A program made the position numbers and the translations under genes. The notes beneath the pieces were generated by a model. That model ran no database searches. It saw only the letters and a list, made by a program, of their open reading frames with translations, and was not told the origin of the DNA. This document shows positions 26,514 through 35,484 of a stretch of 64,000 nt of DNA, piece after piece. Source of the DNA: CAXBDP01 sp964598395 (GTDB lineage Bacteria > Bacteroidota > Bacteroidia > Cytophagales > Cyclobacteriaceae); the NCBI GenBank assembly GCA_964598395.1, contig CAZRBW010000006.1:1-64000 (forward strand). The letters run 5' to 3'. Every line of letters begins with the position of its first letter. The first letter of the stretch is position 1.

Positions 26514-26927
26514 TTATTTAGCCTCTCCTTGTTTCCAAGCAACGATTCTTTCGCTATTTCCAATATTTAAAAATACGCGTAGGGGTTTGGGAGCAATTAC
26601 CATCCGAACAGCCTTATTCGGAAAATCATCTGCTTCTACCAAGACACCTTCAGTTACGGCACAATTCCACCCGCCATCTATCTCCACGTACCTATTAGCT
26701 AAGTAAGCGATTGGGCTAAGTACATCCGTATCTGGACAATATTCATCATGTACAGAAGAAAGAATTTCTTCGAGATAAGAACCATAATCTTCAATCAAAT
26801 CATCTTCTAAATCATGTAATTCCTCTTCCAAATCATCATACGTTTCATCATTATAATCAGTCTCTGCAAGAGCGTTTTTCTTTCTTACAATATTATCAAG
26901 TGCTTCTTCAAGTTTCTGTAAATCCAT
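26514..26927 (-). CDS. Uncharacterised acidic protein
   Basis: A 137-residue cytoplasmic protein that I do not recognise. The N-terminal half is a strongly acidic, probably helical or coiled-coil segment (DYNDETYDDLEEELHDLEDD). The C-terminal half looks like a beta-rich domain with Trp residues and a basic end (GGWNCAVTEGVLV, PKPLRVFLNIGNSERIVAW). No signal peptide or membrane helix is seen. It is a real gene by codon pattern and lack of a competing frame. It stands alone between tpx and hppD, convergent with tpx. Confidence 0.7.
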   Translation of the reverse strand: MDLQKLEEALDNIVRKKNALAETDYNDETYDDLEEELHDLEDDLIEDYGSYLEEILSSVHDEYCPDTDVLSPIAYLANRYVEIDGGWNCAVTEGVLVEADDFPNKAVRMVIAPKPLRVFLNIGNSERIVAWKQGEAK

Positions 26928-27082
26928 ATCGTTATTGCTATCTGGGTTTATTTGCTACAAAACTCACAAGCCTTTTGTTAACTTCCAAAATTAAGGGCTC
27001 TTTTTGCTTAAGAGTCCATCAAATAATCAGTAAATTGCCTCAAAACAGATAAAATCCACCTAAACCTGTAACTCTAAATACT

Positions 27083-28177
27083 ATGAGTCAAGATTTTTTG
27101 CCGATAAACGGCACAGATTACATCGAATTTTATGTTGGAAATGCCAAACAGTCTGCCTACTACTATATGGCGGCTTTTGGATACGAATTGATTGCCTACG
27201 CTGGTCCAGAAACAGGAGTTCGTGACAGAGCCTCTTATGTTTTAAAACAAGACAAAGTAAGGATAGTATTAACTACCAGTTTGAAAGAAGATTCGGAAAT
27301 TACAGCCCATGTAGCCAAGCATGGTGATGGCGTAAAAGTACTTGCATTATGGGTAGATGATGCAACTTATTCATTTAATGAAACCCTAAAGCGTGGGGCA
27401 AAACCAGCGATGGAACCCAAAATAATAAAAGATGAAAATGGAGAAGTTTGTATGGCAAGCATCCATACTTATGGCGATACAATTCACACATTTGTAGAAC
27501 GCAAAAATTATCAGGGCGTATTTCTACCAAAATTCCAAGCTAAGTCCTCTCCTTTTCCGATAAAACCTCTTGGACTAAAATATGTAGATCATTGCGTAGG
27601 AAACGTAGGCTGGGGCGAAATGAACACTTGGGTAGAATTTTACGAAAAAGTTATGGGATTTAGTTTACTCATCACCTTTGATGATAAGGACATCTCCACG
27701 GACTACACTGCCCTTATGTCTAAAGTAGTAAGTAATGGAAATGGCTATATCAAATTCCCAATTAACGAACCTGCTGAAGGCAAAAAGAAATCGCAAATTG
27801 AAGAATACATTGATTTCTACAAGGGAGCTGGCGTACAACATATTGCCATCGCAACGGATGATATTTTACACACAGTTTCTGAGCTTAGGCGCAGAGGTGT
27901 AGAATTTCTACAAGTCCCTGCCACCTATTATGATGACTTACTCGAAAGAGTTGGCGAAATTGATGAAGACATCAAACCTCTAAGAGATTTGAATATACTT
28001 GTAGATAGAGATGAGGAAGGATATTTATTGCAAATATTCACCAAACCAGTGCAAGATCGCCCAACAGTATTTTATGAAATTATCCAACGAAAAGGTGCCA
28101 AATCCTTTGGAAAAGGGAATTTCAAAGCATTATTCGAGGCAATAGAAAGAGAACAAGAACTAAGAGGAAACTTGTAA
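27083..28177 (+). CDS. hppD: 4-hydroxyphenylpyruvate dioxygenase
   Basis: A 364-residue vicinal-oxygen-chelate enzyme. Iron ligands appear as His in YVDHCVGNV, His in GVQHIAIATDD and Glu near the C-terminus in VFYEIIQRKG; the C-terminal KSFGKGNFKALFEAIE is diagnostic of HPPD. It converts 4-hydroxyphenylpyruvate to homogentisate in tyrosine breakdown. Homogentisate dioxygenase is not adjacent, so the pathway is dispersed. It is followed by a terminator. Confidence 0.97.
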   Translation: MSQDFLPINGTDYIEFYVGNAKQSAYYYMAAFGYELIAYAGPETGVRDRASYVLKQDKVRIVLTTSLKEDSEITAHVAKHGDGVKVLALWVDDATYSFNETLKRGAKPAMEPKIIKDENGEVCMASIHTYGDTIHTFVERKNYQGVFLPKFQAKSSPFPIKPLGLKYVDHCVGNVGWGEMNTWVEFYEKVMGFSLLITFDDKDISTDYTALMSKVVSNGNGYIKFPINEPAEGKKKSQIEEYIDFYKGAGVQHIAIATDDILHTVSELRRRGVEFLQVPATYYDDLLERVGEIDEDIKPLRDLNILVDRDEEGYLLQIFTKPVQDRPTVFYEIIQRKGAKSFGKGNFKALFEAIEREQELRGNL

Positions 28178-28203
28178 GCAAATATTTAAATAAAAAATAA
28201 TCC

Positions 28204-28232
28204 AAGGCTCTTTGCTTATGGCAGAGAGCCTT
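28204..28232 (+). terminator. Rho-independent terminator after hppD
   Basis: Eight-base stem AAGGCTCT/AGAGCCTT followed by TTTTATTTTT. Confidence 0.82.
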
Positions 28233-28264
28233 TTATTTTTAGCAACTTATTTAGAAAATTATCG

Positions 28265-30007
28265 ATGATGAAAGCGGAACAAGAAATACTAGAGCAAGCC
28301 CAATTATGGTTGGATAGTCCAATTGATGAAGAGAGTAAGGCAGAGATACGCAAAATGATGGCTAATGAAGACCAAAGTGAACTTATAGACGCATTTTATA
28401 AGGACATGGAATTTGGTACGGGTGGACTTCGTGGTATAATGGGAGTTGGGTCTAATCGTTTAAATATTTACACACTTGGGATGGCCACACAAGGCTTGAG
28501 TAATTACCTGCTTCGATGTTTCCCAAACCAGCAAGTGAAAGTGGCAATTTCTTATGATTCTAGAATCAATAGCCAGTATTTCGCTCAAAAGGTAGCTGAT
28601 GTTTTTACAGCAAATGGTATAGAAGTTTATTTTTCAGATAAAGTACGCCCTACACCTATGGTATCTTATGCCATTAGGCATTTTGGTTGCCAAAGTGGTG
28701 TAATGCTCACTGCATCACATAATCCAAAAGAATACAATGGCTACAAAGCTTATTGGGAAGATGGTGCGCAAGTAGTAGCACCACACGATAAAAATATTAT
28801 AGCAGAAGTTCAGAAAATCAGTTCAATCTCTGAAATCAAATTCGAAGGAAACTCGAGTCTCTTACATCACCTTGATGACAGTTTCGATAGAAGTTATCTG
28901 GCTGAGATAATGAATCTGAAGGAGAATACCGAATTGGTAAGTCGTCATTCAGGAATGGCAATTGTGTATTCTCCAATTCATGGCACAACTGGCGAAATTA
29001 TTCCAAAAGCGTTAAAAAGCTATGGCTTCGAAAATGTGCATGTAGTTGAAGAGCAAAGACTACCCGACGGAAATTTCCCAACCGTTGTATCGCCAAATCC
29101 AGAAGAAGCCGCAGCTATGGATATGGCCATCAAATTGGCCGAAAAAGTAAGTGCACATATCGTACTTGCCTCCGATCCAGACGGAGATAGAGTAGGTGTG
29201 GCAGCAATTGGCAAATCTGGCAAGTATGAATTGCTCAATGGCAATCAAACTGCCGCTCTGTTGACCTGGTATCTACTCCGAAACCTACACGATAAAGGCA
29301 AGAAAAAAGGCAATGAATTTGTCGTTAAAACTATAGTAACCACAGATTTGGTCGAAAAAATCGCCAATTTCTTCGAAGTGAAGTGCTATCAAACTCTTAC
29401 AGGCTTTAAATACATTGCTCAGCTTATTCGTGAGAAAGAAGGCCTTGAAAAGTTTATTGGTGGCGGTGAAGAAAGTTATGGCTATATGGTCGGAGATTTT
29501 GTGCGCGACAAAGACGCTGTATCGGCTTGTGTACTTTTAGCAGAAATTGGTGCTTGGACTAAAGCACGAGATCTAACACTTTTCGATTTGCTTGATCAAC
29601 TTCATTTGAGAAATGGCTTTTACAAGGAGGCGCTAATCTCCATAACCAAAAAAGGCCAATCAGGAGAGGAAGAGATTAAAGCGATAATGCAGAAATTACG
29701 TAAAAATATGCCTGATAGAATTTTAGGCAAAAATGTAGTTCGAGTGGTTGACGTTTTGGCTGGGACTGATAAAGATTTAATAGGAAATACTACAGCCACA
29801 TTAGCGTTAGAACCATCTAACGTATTACAGTTTTTCCTCGAAGACGGAAGTAAAATATCTGCAAGGCCATCGGGCACCGAACCTAAGATAAAATTCTATA
29901 TTTCAGTCCATATGCCATTCCTTTCACAAGCGGATTATAATGAAGTGAATGGTAAATTAATTGAACGAATTGATAAGCTAAAAGCCTTTTTGGAAAGCTT
30001 CTCCTAA
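28265..30007 (+). CDS. Phospho-sugar mutase (phosphoglucomutase/phosphomannomutase family)
   Basis: A 580-residue alpha-D-phosphohexomutase. The phosphoserine loop TASHNPKEYNGYK, metal-binding DPDGDRVGV, sugar-binding GGGEESYGYMVGD and phosphate-binding RPSGTEPKIKF motifs occur in order. It interconverts hexose 1- and 6-phosphates via a phosphoserine; glucose or mannose preference cannot be fixed. The 580-residue length matches the long PgcA-like type. It is convergent with the AstE/AspA-type gene and shares a hairpin with it. Confidence 0.93.
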   Translation: MMKAEQEILEQAQLWLDSPIDEESKAEIRKMMANEDQSELIDAFYKDMEFGTGGLRGIMGVGSNRLNIYTLGMATQGLSNYLLRCFPNQQVKVAISYDSRINSQYFAQKVADVFTANGIEVYFSDKVRPTPMVSYAIRHFGCQSGVMLTASHNPKEYNGYKAYWEDGAQVVAPHDKNIIAEVQKISSISEIKFEGNSSLLHHLDDSFDRSYLAEIMNLKENTELVSRHSGMAIVYSPIHGTTGEIIPKALKSYGFENVHVVEEQRLPDGNFPTVVSPNPEEAAAMDMAIKLAEKVSAHIVLASDPDGDRVGVAAIGKSGKYELLNGNQTAALLTWYLLRNLHDKGKKKGNEFVVKTIVTTDLVEKIANFFEVKCYQTLTGFKYIAQLIREKEGLEKFIGGGEESYGYMVGDFVRDKDAVSACVLLAEIGAWTKARDLTLFDLLDQLHLRNGFYKEALISITKKGQSGEEEIKAIMQKLRKNMPDRILGKNVVRVVDVLAGTDKDLIGNTTATLALEPSNVLQFFLEDGSKISARPSGTEPKIKFYISVHMPFLSQADYNEVNGKLIERIDKLKAFLESFS

Positions 30008-30020
30008 TACTATTTGTAGA

Positions 30021-30057
30021 GCCAAATGAGCAGTAAATCAACCTCTGCTCATTTGGC
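30021..30057. terminator. Hairpin between convergent genes
   Basis: A perfect 13-bp stem GCCAAATGAGCAG/CTGCTCATTTGGC around an 11-base loop overlaps the last base of the downstream minus-strand gene. No clear T-run follows on either strand, so terminator strength is uncertain. Confidence 0.55.
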
Positions 30058-30998
30058 TACTCTATCACACCAATGTGGAATAAAGCATCGCCATTATTAA
30101 TCACTGGCATATTGTTATGGCCTATAATATATCCATTTCTTGGGCTTTTTACTGGCACTTTCACCGTCCCATATGGATCTGTAATTCTGGCAAGCACTTG
30201 CCCCTTTTTCACATAATCTCCATCCTGACAACTCGAGTTAAATACGCCAGAAATTCTAGCCCTTACCCAGGAACTGCTTGTAATATATTTCTGCTCTTTC
30301 ACCACATGGTCACCCGAAAGCATTCCTAAATAACGCATCAAATTCAACACGCCATCCATTCCCTCTTTTATCGAAGGTTCGTCTAATCGTAAAGATTCTC
30401 CTGCTTCATATACCAAAATGGATTTGCCTTGTTTAAAGGCTTCTTTTCTGAACGACTTCTCAATCATCTTAGAATTTATTACGAATGGAGTACCAAAAGC
30501 TTTAGAGTATTCCATTCCCTTTTTATCCTTAGCATCGATTCTGATTTGTGGAATATTAGACAACTTTGAACCTCCTGTGTGAAAATCCACTCCAATATCC
30601 GTGATTGGCAGAATTTCAGTCATAATAATATGTGCAATCTGCGCCGCGAGGGAACCTCTCTTTGCACCTGGAAAACTCCTATTAAGATCCCTTCCGTCAG
30701 GAAAAGTTCTTGAATTATTCAAAAAACCATACACATTCACTACTGGAATTGCAATTACAGTTCCTCTTTCTACTTTTATGGACTCATCCATAATTAAGCG
30801 CTTTACAATGTCGATGCCGTTAATTTCATCGCCATGAACTCCGCCAGTTAGCAAAAGGTTGGGACCATCTTCCCTCCCGCGAAATACAAAAACAGGTAAA
30901 TCTATCATCGTATGTGATGGAAGTCGCGCAATAGGAATATCTATTCGCACATTATTGCCTACCCTTACTCTAGTATTGTGTATTTGAAGTTCATTCAT
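30057..30998 (-). CDS. Succinylglutamate desuccinylase/aspartoacylase family protein
   Basis: A 313-residue M14-type zinc enzyme. Zinc and catalytic motifs are GGVHGDEINGID (near residue 53), NRSFPG and DFHTGG (near 140), with a C-terminal beta-barrel-like domain (SGVFNSSCQDGDYVKKGQVLARI). Family members deacylate N-acyl amino acids or act as ligand-binding carboxypeptidase-like proteins. Neighbours do not identify a substrate. It carries one CCTCCCGC copy at 30873. Confidence 0.85.
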   Translation of the reverse strand: MNELQIHNTRVRVGNNVRIDIPIARLPSHTMIDLPVFVFRGREDGPNLLLTGGVHGDEINGIDIVKRLIMDESIKVERGTVIAIPVVNVYGFLNNSRTFPDGRDLNRSFPGAKRGSLAAQIAHIIMTEILPITDIGVDFHTGGSKLSNIPQIRIDAKDKKGMEYSKAFGTPFVINSKMIEKSFRKEAFKQGKSILVYEAGESLRLDEPSIKEGMDGVLNLMRYLGMLSGDHVVKEQKYITSSSWVRARISGVFNSSCQDGDYVKKGQVLARITDPYGTVKVPVKSPRNGYIIGHNNMPVINNGDALFHIGVIE

Positions 30999-31062
30999 AA
31001 ATTAAATCATTCCTGAAAATTAAATTTTTTATGTTACTTTTTAGCAAAATTTCTTTTACTCA

Positions 31063-32007
31063 ATGAAAAAACTTAAGCCCGTAAAGGTAGCATTAGTACA
31101 GGTATCCCCAGTCTTTCAGAATTTAGAAAAGAGCATTATCAAATTAAAAGAGCTTTTGATTGAGGCAAAATCGAATGGAGCCGAGCTTATAGTCTTTGGT
31201 GAAACTTGGCTTTGTGGATATCCCAGCTGGCTCGATCACTGTTCAAATGTGGCTATTTGGGATGCCCCTGAAATAAAGGAAGCCTTTCTGGAGATGTACC
31301 ATAATTGTATAGAAGCGGGAGGAAAAGAAATGCAAAGTATCCAAGAATTGGCAGCCAAACTTGGTGTATATGTAGTTTTAGGAGCCAACGAAAGTTCTTC
31401 TTCTGGTTTGGGAGGCAAAGGCACCATCTATAATAGCATGTTTATCATTGGCCCAGATGGCACTATCCAAAATCACCATCGCAAATTGATGCCCACTTTC
31501 ACTGAAAAAATGCTTTATGGACATGGAGATGGCGCAGGACTTAAAAGTGTAAAGTCTCCATTCGGAAATATAACTGGCGCTATTTGCTGGGAACATTGGA
31601 TGCCACTTACTAGGCAAGCTTTGCATCAAGCAGGCGAGCATATCCATGTGGCACTATGGCCAATGGTGCACGAGAGACATGAAATAGCTAGCAGACATTA
31701 TGCATTTGAAGGTCGATGTTATGTTCTTGCAATTGGGCAAATTATGAAAGCAGCTGATTTTCCAAAAGGAATTGAATTGCCTCCACAATTACAAAATGAC
31801 CCTCAAGTACAAACACTTAGAGGTGGCAGCTGCGTGATTGGACCAGATGGGAATTACATACTCCCGCCTGTTTTTGATAAAGAATTGATTATCTATGCAG
31901 AGCTTGATGCCAATGAAGTGATCAAAGAACGAATGACTTTGGATGTAACAGGCCATTACAATCGCAACGATATTTTTGATTTTAGCATAAATGATTCACG
32001 TAAATAA
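31063..32007 (+). CDS. Nitrilase-type carbon-nitrogen hydrolase
   Basis: A 314-residue nitrilase-superfamily enzyme with the catalytic triad Glu47 (FGETWLCGYP), Lys141 (HHRKLMPT) and Cys175 (GAICWEHWMPL). The CWEHWMP context and the HVALWPMVHE segment fit true nitrilases, which hydrolyse organic nitriles to carboxylic acids plus ammonia, rather than amidases. It is cytoplasmic. The last 17 bases overlap the start of a DJ-1/PfpI gene resembling isonitrile hydratase, so the two are translationally coupled and may form a nitrile/isonitrile pathway. Confidence 0.9.
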   Translation: MKKLKPVKVALVQVSPVFQNLEKSIIKLKELLIEAKSNGAELIVFGETWLCGYPSWLDHCSNVAIWDAPEIKEAFLEMYHNCIEAGGKEMQSIQELAAKLGVYVVLGANESSSSGLGGKGTIYNSMFIIGPDGTIQNHHRKLMPTFTEKMLYGHGDGAGLKSVKSPFGNITGAICWEHWMPLTRQALHQAGEHIHVALWPMVHERHEIASRHYAFEGRCYVLAIGQIMKAADFPKGIELPPQLQNDPQVQTLRGGSCVIGPDGNYILPPVFDKELIIYAELDANEVIKERMTLDVTGHYNRNDIFDFSINDSRK

Positions 32008-32599
32008 GCCCAGAATTGCCATACTCCTTTTCGACGAAGTAGAGGTGTTGGATTTTGCAGGACCTTTAGAAGTTTTCAATTGCGTAAAGGACGTCGCACC
32101 CGAAATTGACATTGATGCCTTTACCATTTCCTTTCGCCAAGGCCCAGTCTATTGTCGTAGCAATTTGGTCGTGATCCCAAATCAAGCCGCTGATTTCCAA
32201 GTGGATTTTAATATTCTTTTGATACCTGGAGGAATTGGAACAAGGAAAATTCTAGAAAACCCAAGCCAATTAAAGACCATTGAAAAGCTGATAAAAAAAG
32301 CTGAGTTGGTGCTCACAGTTTGCACTGGTTCCTTGGTATTGGCTAAGCTTGGCTTACTCAAAAACAAAGCCGCTACGACCCATCATACTTGCTTCGATTT
32401 TCTTGGACAATTAGAGCCAACTTCTCAAGTAATCCGAAATAAAAGATTTGTAGACGAAGGCAATATTGTGAGTGCGGCGGGAATTTCGGCAGGTATCGAT
32501 ATGGCTTTATTTGTGGTGAAGACTTATTATGGAGAGGAAATAATGCAAGCTGTAAAAAAGGAAATGGAATATGATGTAGATGAGAATTTTGCTAAATAA
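31991..32599 (+). CDS. DJ-1/PfpI-family protein, isonitrile-hydratase-like
   Basis: A 202-residue protein of the class I glutamine-amidotransferase-like fold. The nucleophile elbow VCTGSLVLA places Cys111 at the active site, and Asp21 in VLDFAGPLEVF matches the catalytic Asp of isonitrile hydratase, which converts isonitriles to N-substituted formamides. AraC-regulator N-terminal domains share this fold, but no DNA-binding domain follows here. It begins inside the end of the nitrilase gene. The isonitrile role is inferred from motif and context. Confidence 0.82.
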   Translation: MIHVNKPRIAILLFDEVEVLDFAGPLEVFNCVKDVAPEIDIDAFTISFRQGPVYCRSNLVVIPNQAADFQVDFNILLIPGGIGTRKILENPSQLKTIEKLIKKAELVLTVCTGSLVLAKLGLLKNKAATTHHTCFDFLGQLEPTSQVIRNKRFVDEGNIVSAAGISAGIDMALFVVKTYYGEEIMQAVKKEMEYDVDENFAK

Positions 32600-32640
32600 G
32601 CGAAATTGAGGCTTCAAATTTTCTCATATTTGTGCTCGTT

Positions 32641-33660
32641 ATGCCAGAAATTAAGAAAAATTACTCGCTTAAAAACTTCAACACATTTGGGTTGGATGTC
32701 ACTGCAAAAAGCTTTGTGGAAGTTCATTCAATTGAAGATTTGAAATCTTTGAAAAGCAATGGGCTTTTAAATAAAGATGAAATCCTTATTCTAGGAGGCG
32801 GCAGCAATGTACTTTTCACAAAAGACCCTGAAGAATTAATTATTCATATTGACATTCAAGGAATTGAAATTTTGCGGGAGGATAATGCAACTGTAACGGT
32901 GAAGGTGGGCGCAGGAGTTTCATGGCATTCCTTCGTGATGTGGAGTATAGAAAATAACCTTTCTGGCATTGAGAACCTTTCGTTGATTCCCGGCACCTGC
33001 GGTGCGGCACCTATGCAGAATATTGGAGCCTATGGCGCTGAGCTTGTCCAAGTGTTCGATCATTTGGAAGCTTTCCATATCGGAAGTAGCGAAATACACC
33101 GCTTCGATGCGAGTGATTGTGAGTTTGGTTACAGGGAGAGCGTATTCAAACATCGATACAAGAGAGATTATATCATTTGCTCAGTTTGTTTCCAGCTCAA
33201 AAAGCAACACTCATTCAATATCAGCTATGGAGATATTCAACAAGTAATTGACGAGCAATTTGAAGGAAAAATTACCCTAAGAAACGTAAGTGATGCAGTG
33301 ATTTTTATTAGGCAAAGCAAACTTCCCGATCCTGCTAAAATTGGAAATTCAGGAAGTTTCTTCAAAAACCCAATCATCTCAGAAATCCAGTTCATAAAAC
33401 TAAAAGAAAAATATCCAAATCTACCCTCCTATCCTGCTAGGGAAGCTTTGGTGAAAGTACCTGCTGGCTGGCTGATAGACCAAGCAGGTTGGAAAGGCTA
33501 TCGGCGTGGTGAAATTGGCGTCCATGCCAAGCAGGCACTCGTTTTGGTAAATTATGGCGGAGGCAGCGGCAAAGATATTCTACAATTAGCTCAAGATATC
33601 CAAAATGACATCGCTCAGAAATTCGGAATTAGCTTGCAAACTGAGGTGAATATACTTTAA
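32641..33660 (+). CDS. murB: UDP-N-acetylenolpyruvoylglucosamine reductase
   Basis: About 339 residues from the ATG at 32641, preferred over a GTG three codons earlier. It is a type I MurB: FAD-binding GGGSNVLFT, then GIENLSLIPGTCGAAPMQNI, the YRESVFK loop that lies over the substrate in the E. coli-type enzyme, and catalytic Ser in GNSGSFFKNP. It reduces UDP-GlcNAc-enolpyruvate to UDP-MurNAc with NADPH in peptidoglycan synthesis. It lies outside a dcw cluster and is followed by a terminator. Confidence 0.97.
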   Translation: MPEIKKNYSLKNFNTFGLDVTAKSFVEVHSIEDLKSLKSNGLLNKDEILILGGGSNVLFTKDPEELIIHIDIQGIEILREDNATVTVKVGAGVSWHSFVMWSIENNLSGIENLSLIPGTCGAAPMQNIGAYGAELVQVFDHLEAFHIGSSEIHRFDASDCEFGYRESVFKHRYKRDYIICSVCFQLKKQHSFNISYGDIQQVIDEQFEGKITLRNVSDAVIFIRQSKLPDPAKIGNSGSFFKNPIISEIQFIKLKEKYPNLPSYPAREALVKVPAGWLIDQAGWKGYRRGEIGVHAKQALVLVNYGGGSGKDILQLAQDIQNDIAQKFGISLQTEVNIL

Positions 33661-33694
33661 GTCTAATACGCTAACTCAAGGAAATAAAACAAAA

Positions 33695-33721
33695 AAAGCT
33701 CAGATCGCTAGACCTGAGCTT
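33695..33721. terminator. Bidirectional terminator
   Basis: Stem AAGCTCAG/CTGAGCTT with A- and T-rich flanks lies between convergent murB and the TPR-like gene. Confidence 0.8.
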
Positions 33722-33742
33722 TATAATTTCAAGCTTTTCAGA

Positions 33743-34360
33743 CTATTTACATTTTGTAGCCAAAAGCTCTACTGCTTCAGACTTGCCATATTTTATTGGC
33801 GATTCATCTGCTTCGTACATACTCAAAGATTGCTTTGCATATCCGCAAGCCTGTTGGGTTGGAGTACCCATCATAGCTGCCATCCCAAATTGCATCTGTG
33901 CAAGGAACAAATATGCACGTGGGTTTTTAGGATTCTCGTCAATCGCCTTTGTAAGACTTTGTACCACATCTTGTACCATAAACTGGCCACGTTCTTGAGG
34001 ATTAGCCGCCAATTCTGCCATTGTTATAAAACCTCGTAATGCGTAGAGTTCAGATAAATCACCATTTCGACTTGCTGTCATATTGGTATATTTTTTTGCT
34101 TGAGCAAGTAACTCATCCTTAGCAGAAAGATTTTCGGCTTCAAAGCTAGATTCAGCCAAAAAAAGAGCTGTATAATAGCTACTGAACCAGTTTTCAGCAT
34201 TTGCTTCTGTAAATTGCTCTAATTGCTGGATTACCTCCCGCTTTTTTGTATAATCATCTGCCAATTCATATTGACTAACAAATGATTGTAAAGGATCTTG
34301 CGCTTGTGCATTTACATTGAAAGAAATAAGGAAGTAGAATAAGATGATGAAGTTTTTCAT
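33743..34360 (-). CDS. Exported TPR-like protein
   Basis: A 205-residue protein with a clear signal peptide (FIILFYFLISFNVNAQA). The mature part is all-helical with TPR-like repeats, clearest at VQSLTKAIDENPKNPRAYLFLAQMQFGMA, and two Cys near the C-terminus (QQACGY, ATKCK). Similar exported proteins in the phylum have no assigned function. It is convergent with murB and divergent from the enoyl-CoA hydratase gene. One CCTCCCGC copy is at 34234. Confidence 0.75.
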   Translation of the reverse strand: MKNFIILFYFLISFNVNAQAQDPLQSFVSQYELADDYTKKREVIQQLEQFTEANAENWFSSYYTALFLAESSFEAENLSAKDELLAQAKKYTNMTASRNGDLSELYALRGFITMAELAANPQERGQFMVQDVVQSLTKAIDENPKNPRAYLFLAQMQFGMAAMMGTPTQQACGYAKQSLSMYEADESPIKYGKSEAVELLATKCK

Positions 34361-34559
34361 AATTGAAATTGATTATTGGTTTAACTTTTATTTTGACAAA
34401 TTGATTATCGAATTGATGGATCAAATATGCGGGAGGATAATTGGGACTAAAATTTAATCTAACCGAAGTAACAGAAGTACTTACCGAACTGTAGATTTAT
34501 AGGAATAGCTCGATTAATTGAAAGGCATTTTGTAGTTTCAAGCTGAAATAAAAATAACT

Positions 34560-35333
34560 ATGCAATACATAATCGTTACCCCAGAATATCAAAAACACAT
34601 TGCGCTAATTCAGCTAAATAGACCCAAAGAATTGAATGCACTTAACCTAGAGCTGATGGGTGAAATTCGCGATGCATTGAAAGAGTTAGATCAAAATGAT
34701 GCCGTAAGAGCCATTATAATCACAGGAAATGAACGTGCTTTTGCCGCAGGTGCGGATATAAAGCAAATGGCTGGAAAAGGCACCATTGATATGTGGAAGA
34801 CAGATCAATTCAGCACTTGGGATCAGATAAATAAAACACGCAAGCCTATCATTGCTGCTGTGTCTGGTTTTGCACTTGGAGGTGGCTGCGAACTTGCCAT
34901 GAGCTGCGATATGATTGTAGCATCGGAAACGGCACAATTTGGGCAGCCTGAAATCAAAATTGGAGTAATGCCTGGTGCTGGAGGAACACAAAGACTTACA
35001 AGAGCAATAGGCAAAGCCCGAGCGATGGAAATGGTGTTGACAGGCAATTTCATTTCTGGAGAAGAAGCAAAATCTTACGGACTCGTGAACAAAGTAGTAC
35101 CTGTAGAATTGTATTTGGAAGAAGCGGTGAAGCTTGCTAAAAGCGTAGCTTCAATGTCGCCAATTGCTACCCAAATGGCGAAAGAAAGTGTGAAAAGAGC
35201 ATTTGAAACACATTTGGAGGAAGGTTTACAATTTGAGCGTAAAAACTTCTATATGCTATTTGCTGCGGAAGATCAAAAGGAAGGGATGAACGCCTTTGTG
35301 GAAAAAAGGAAACCTGATTTTAAAGGAAAATAA
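34560..35333 (+). CDS. Enoyl-CoA hydratase/isomerase (crotonase family)
   Basis: A 257-residue crotonase. The oxyanion-hole segment AFAAGADIKQM, catalytic Glu in GGGCELAMSCD and second Glu in GQPEIKIGVMPGAGG are all present, which supports hydratase activity on trans-2-enoyl-CoA. The C-terminal FVEKRKPDFKGK is typical of short-chain hydratases. It is monocistronic, with a 199-base upstream region containing one intergenic GCGGGAGG copy at 34429 and no other feature I recognise. Confidence 0.93.
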   Translation: MQYIIVTPEYQKHIALIQLNRPKELNALNLELMGEIRDALKELDQNDAVRAIIITGNERAFAAGADIKQMAGKGTIDMWKTDQFSTWDQINKTRKPIIAAVSGFALGGGCELAMSCDMIVASETAQFGQPEIKIGVMPGAGGTQRLTRAIGKARAMEMVLTGNFISGEEAKSYGLVNKVVPVELYLEEAVKLAKSVASMSPIATQMAKESVKRAFETHLEEGLQFERKNFYMLFAAEDQKEGMNAFVEKRKPDFKGK

Positions 35334-35350
35334 AAACAAACTTGATTGAG

Positions 35351-35385
35351 TAAAAGAGCCATAAATTCCAAATCTGGCTCTTTTA
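35351..35385 (+). terminator. Rho-independent terminator
   Basis: Stem TAAAAGAGCC/GGCTCTTTTA with a 15-base loop, followed by TTTTC; ends the enoyl-CoA hydratase transcript. Confidence 0.82.
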
Positions 35386-35484
35386 TTTTCATCTAGTGGT
35401 CGCTTATAATTAACCAAACCTTAACTTACCCTTAACCGAAGAGAAAGACTAAATTCTGACTTTTGGTAAACAAAATCAGCAGCC

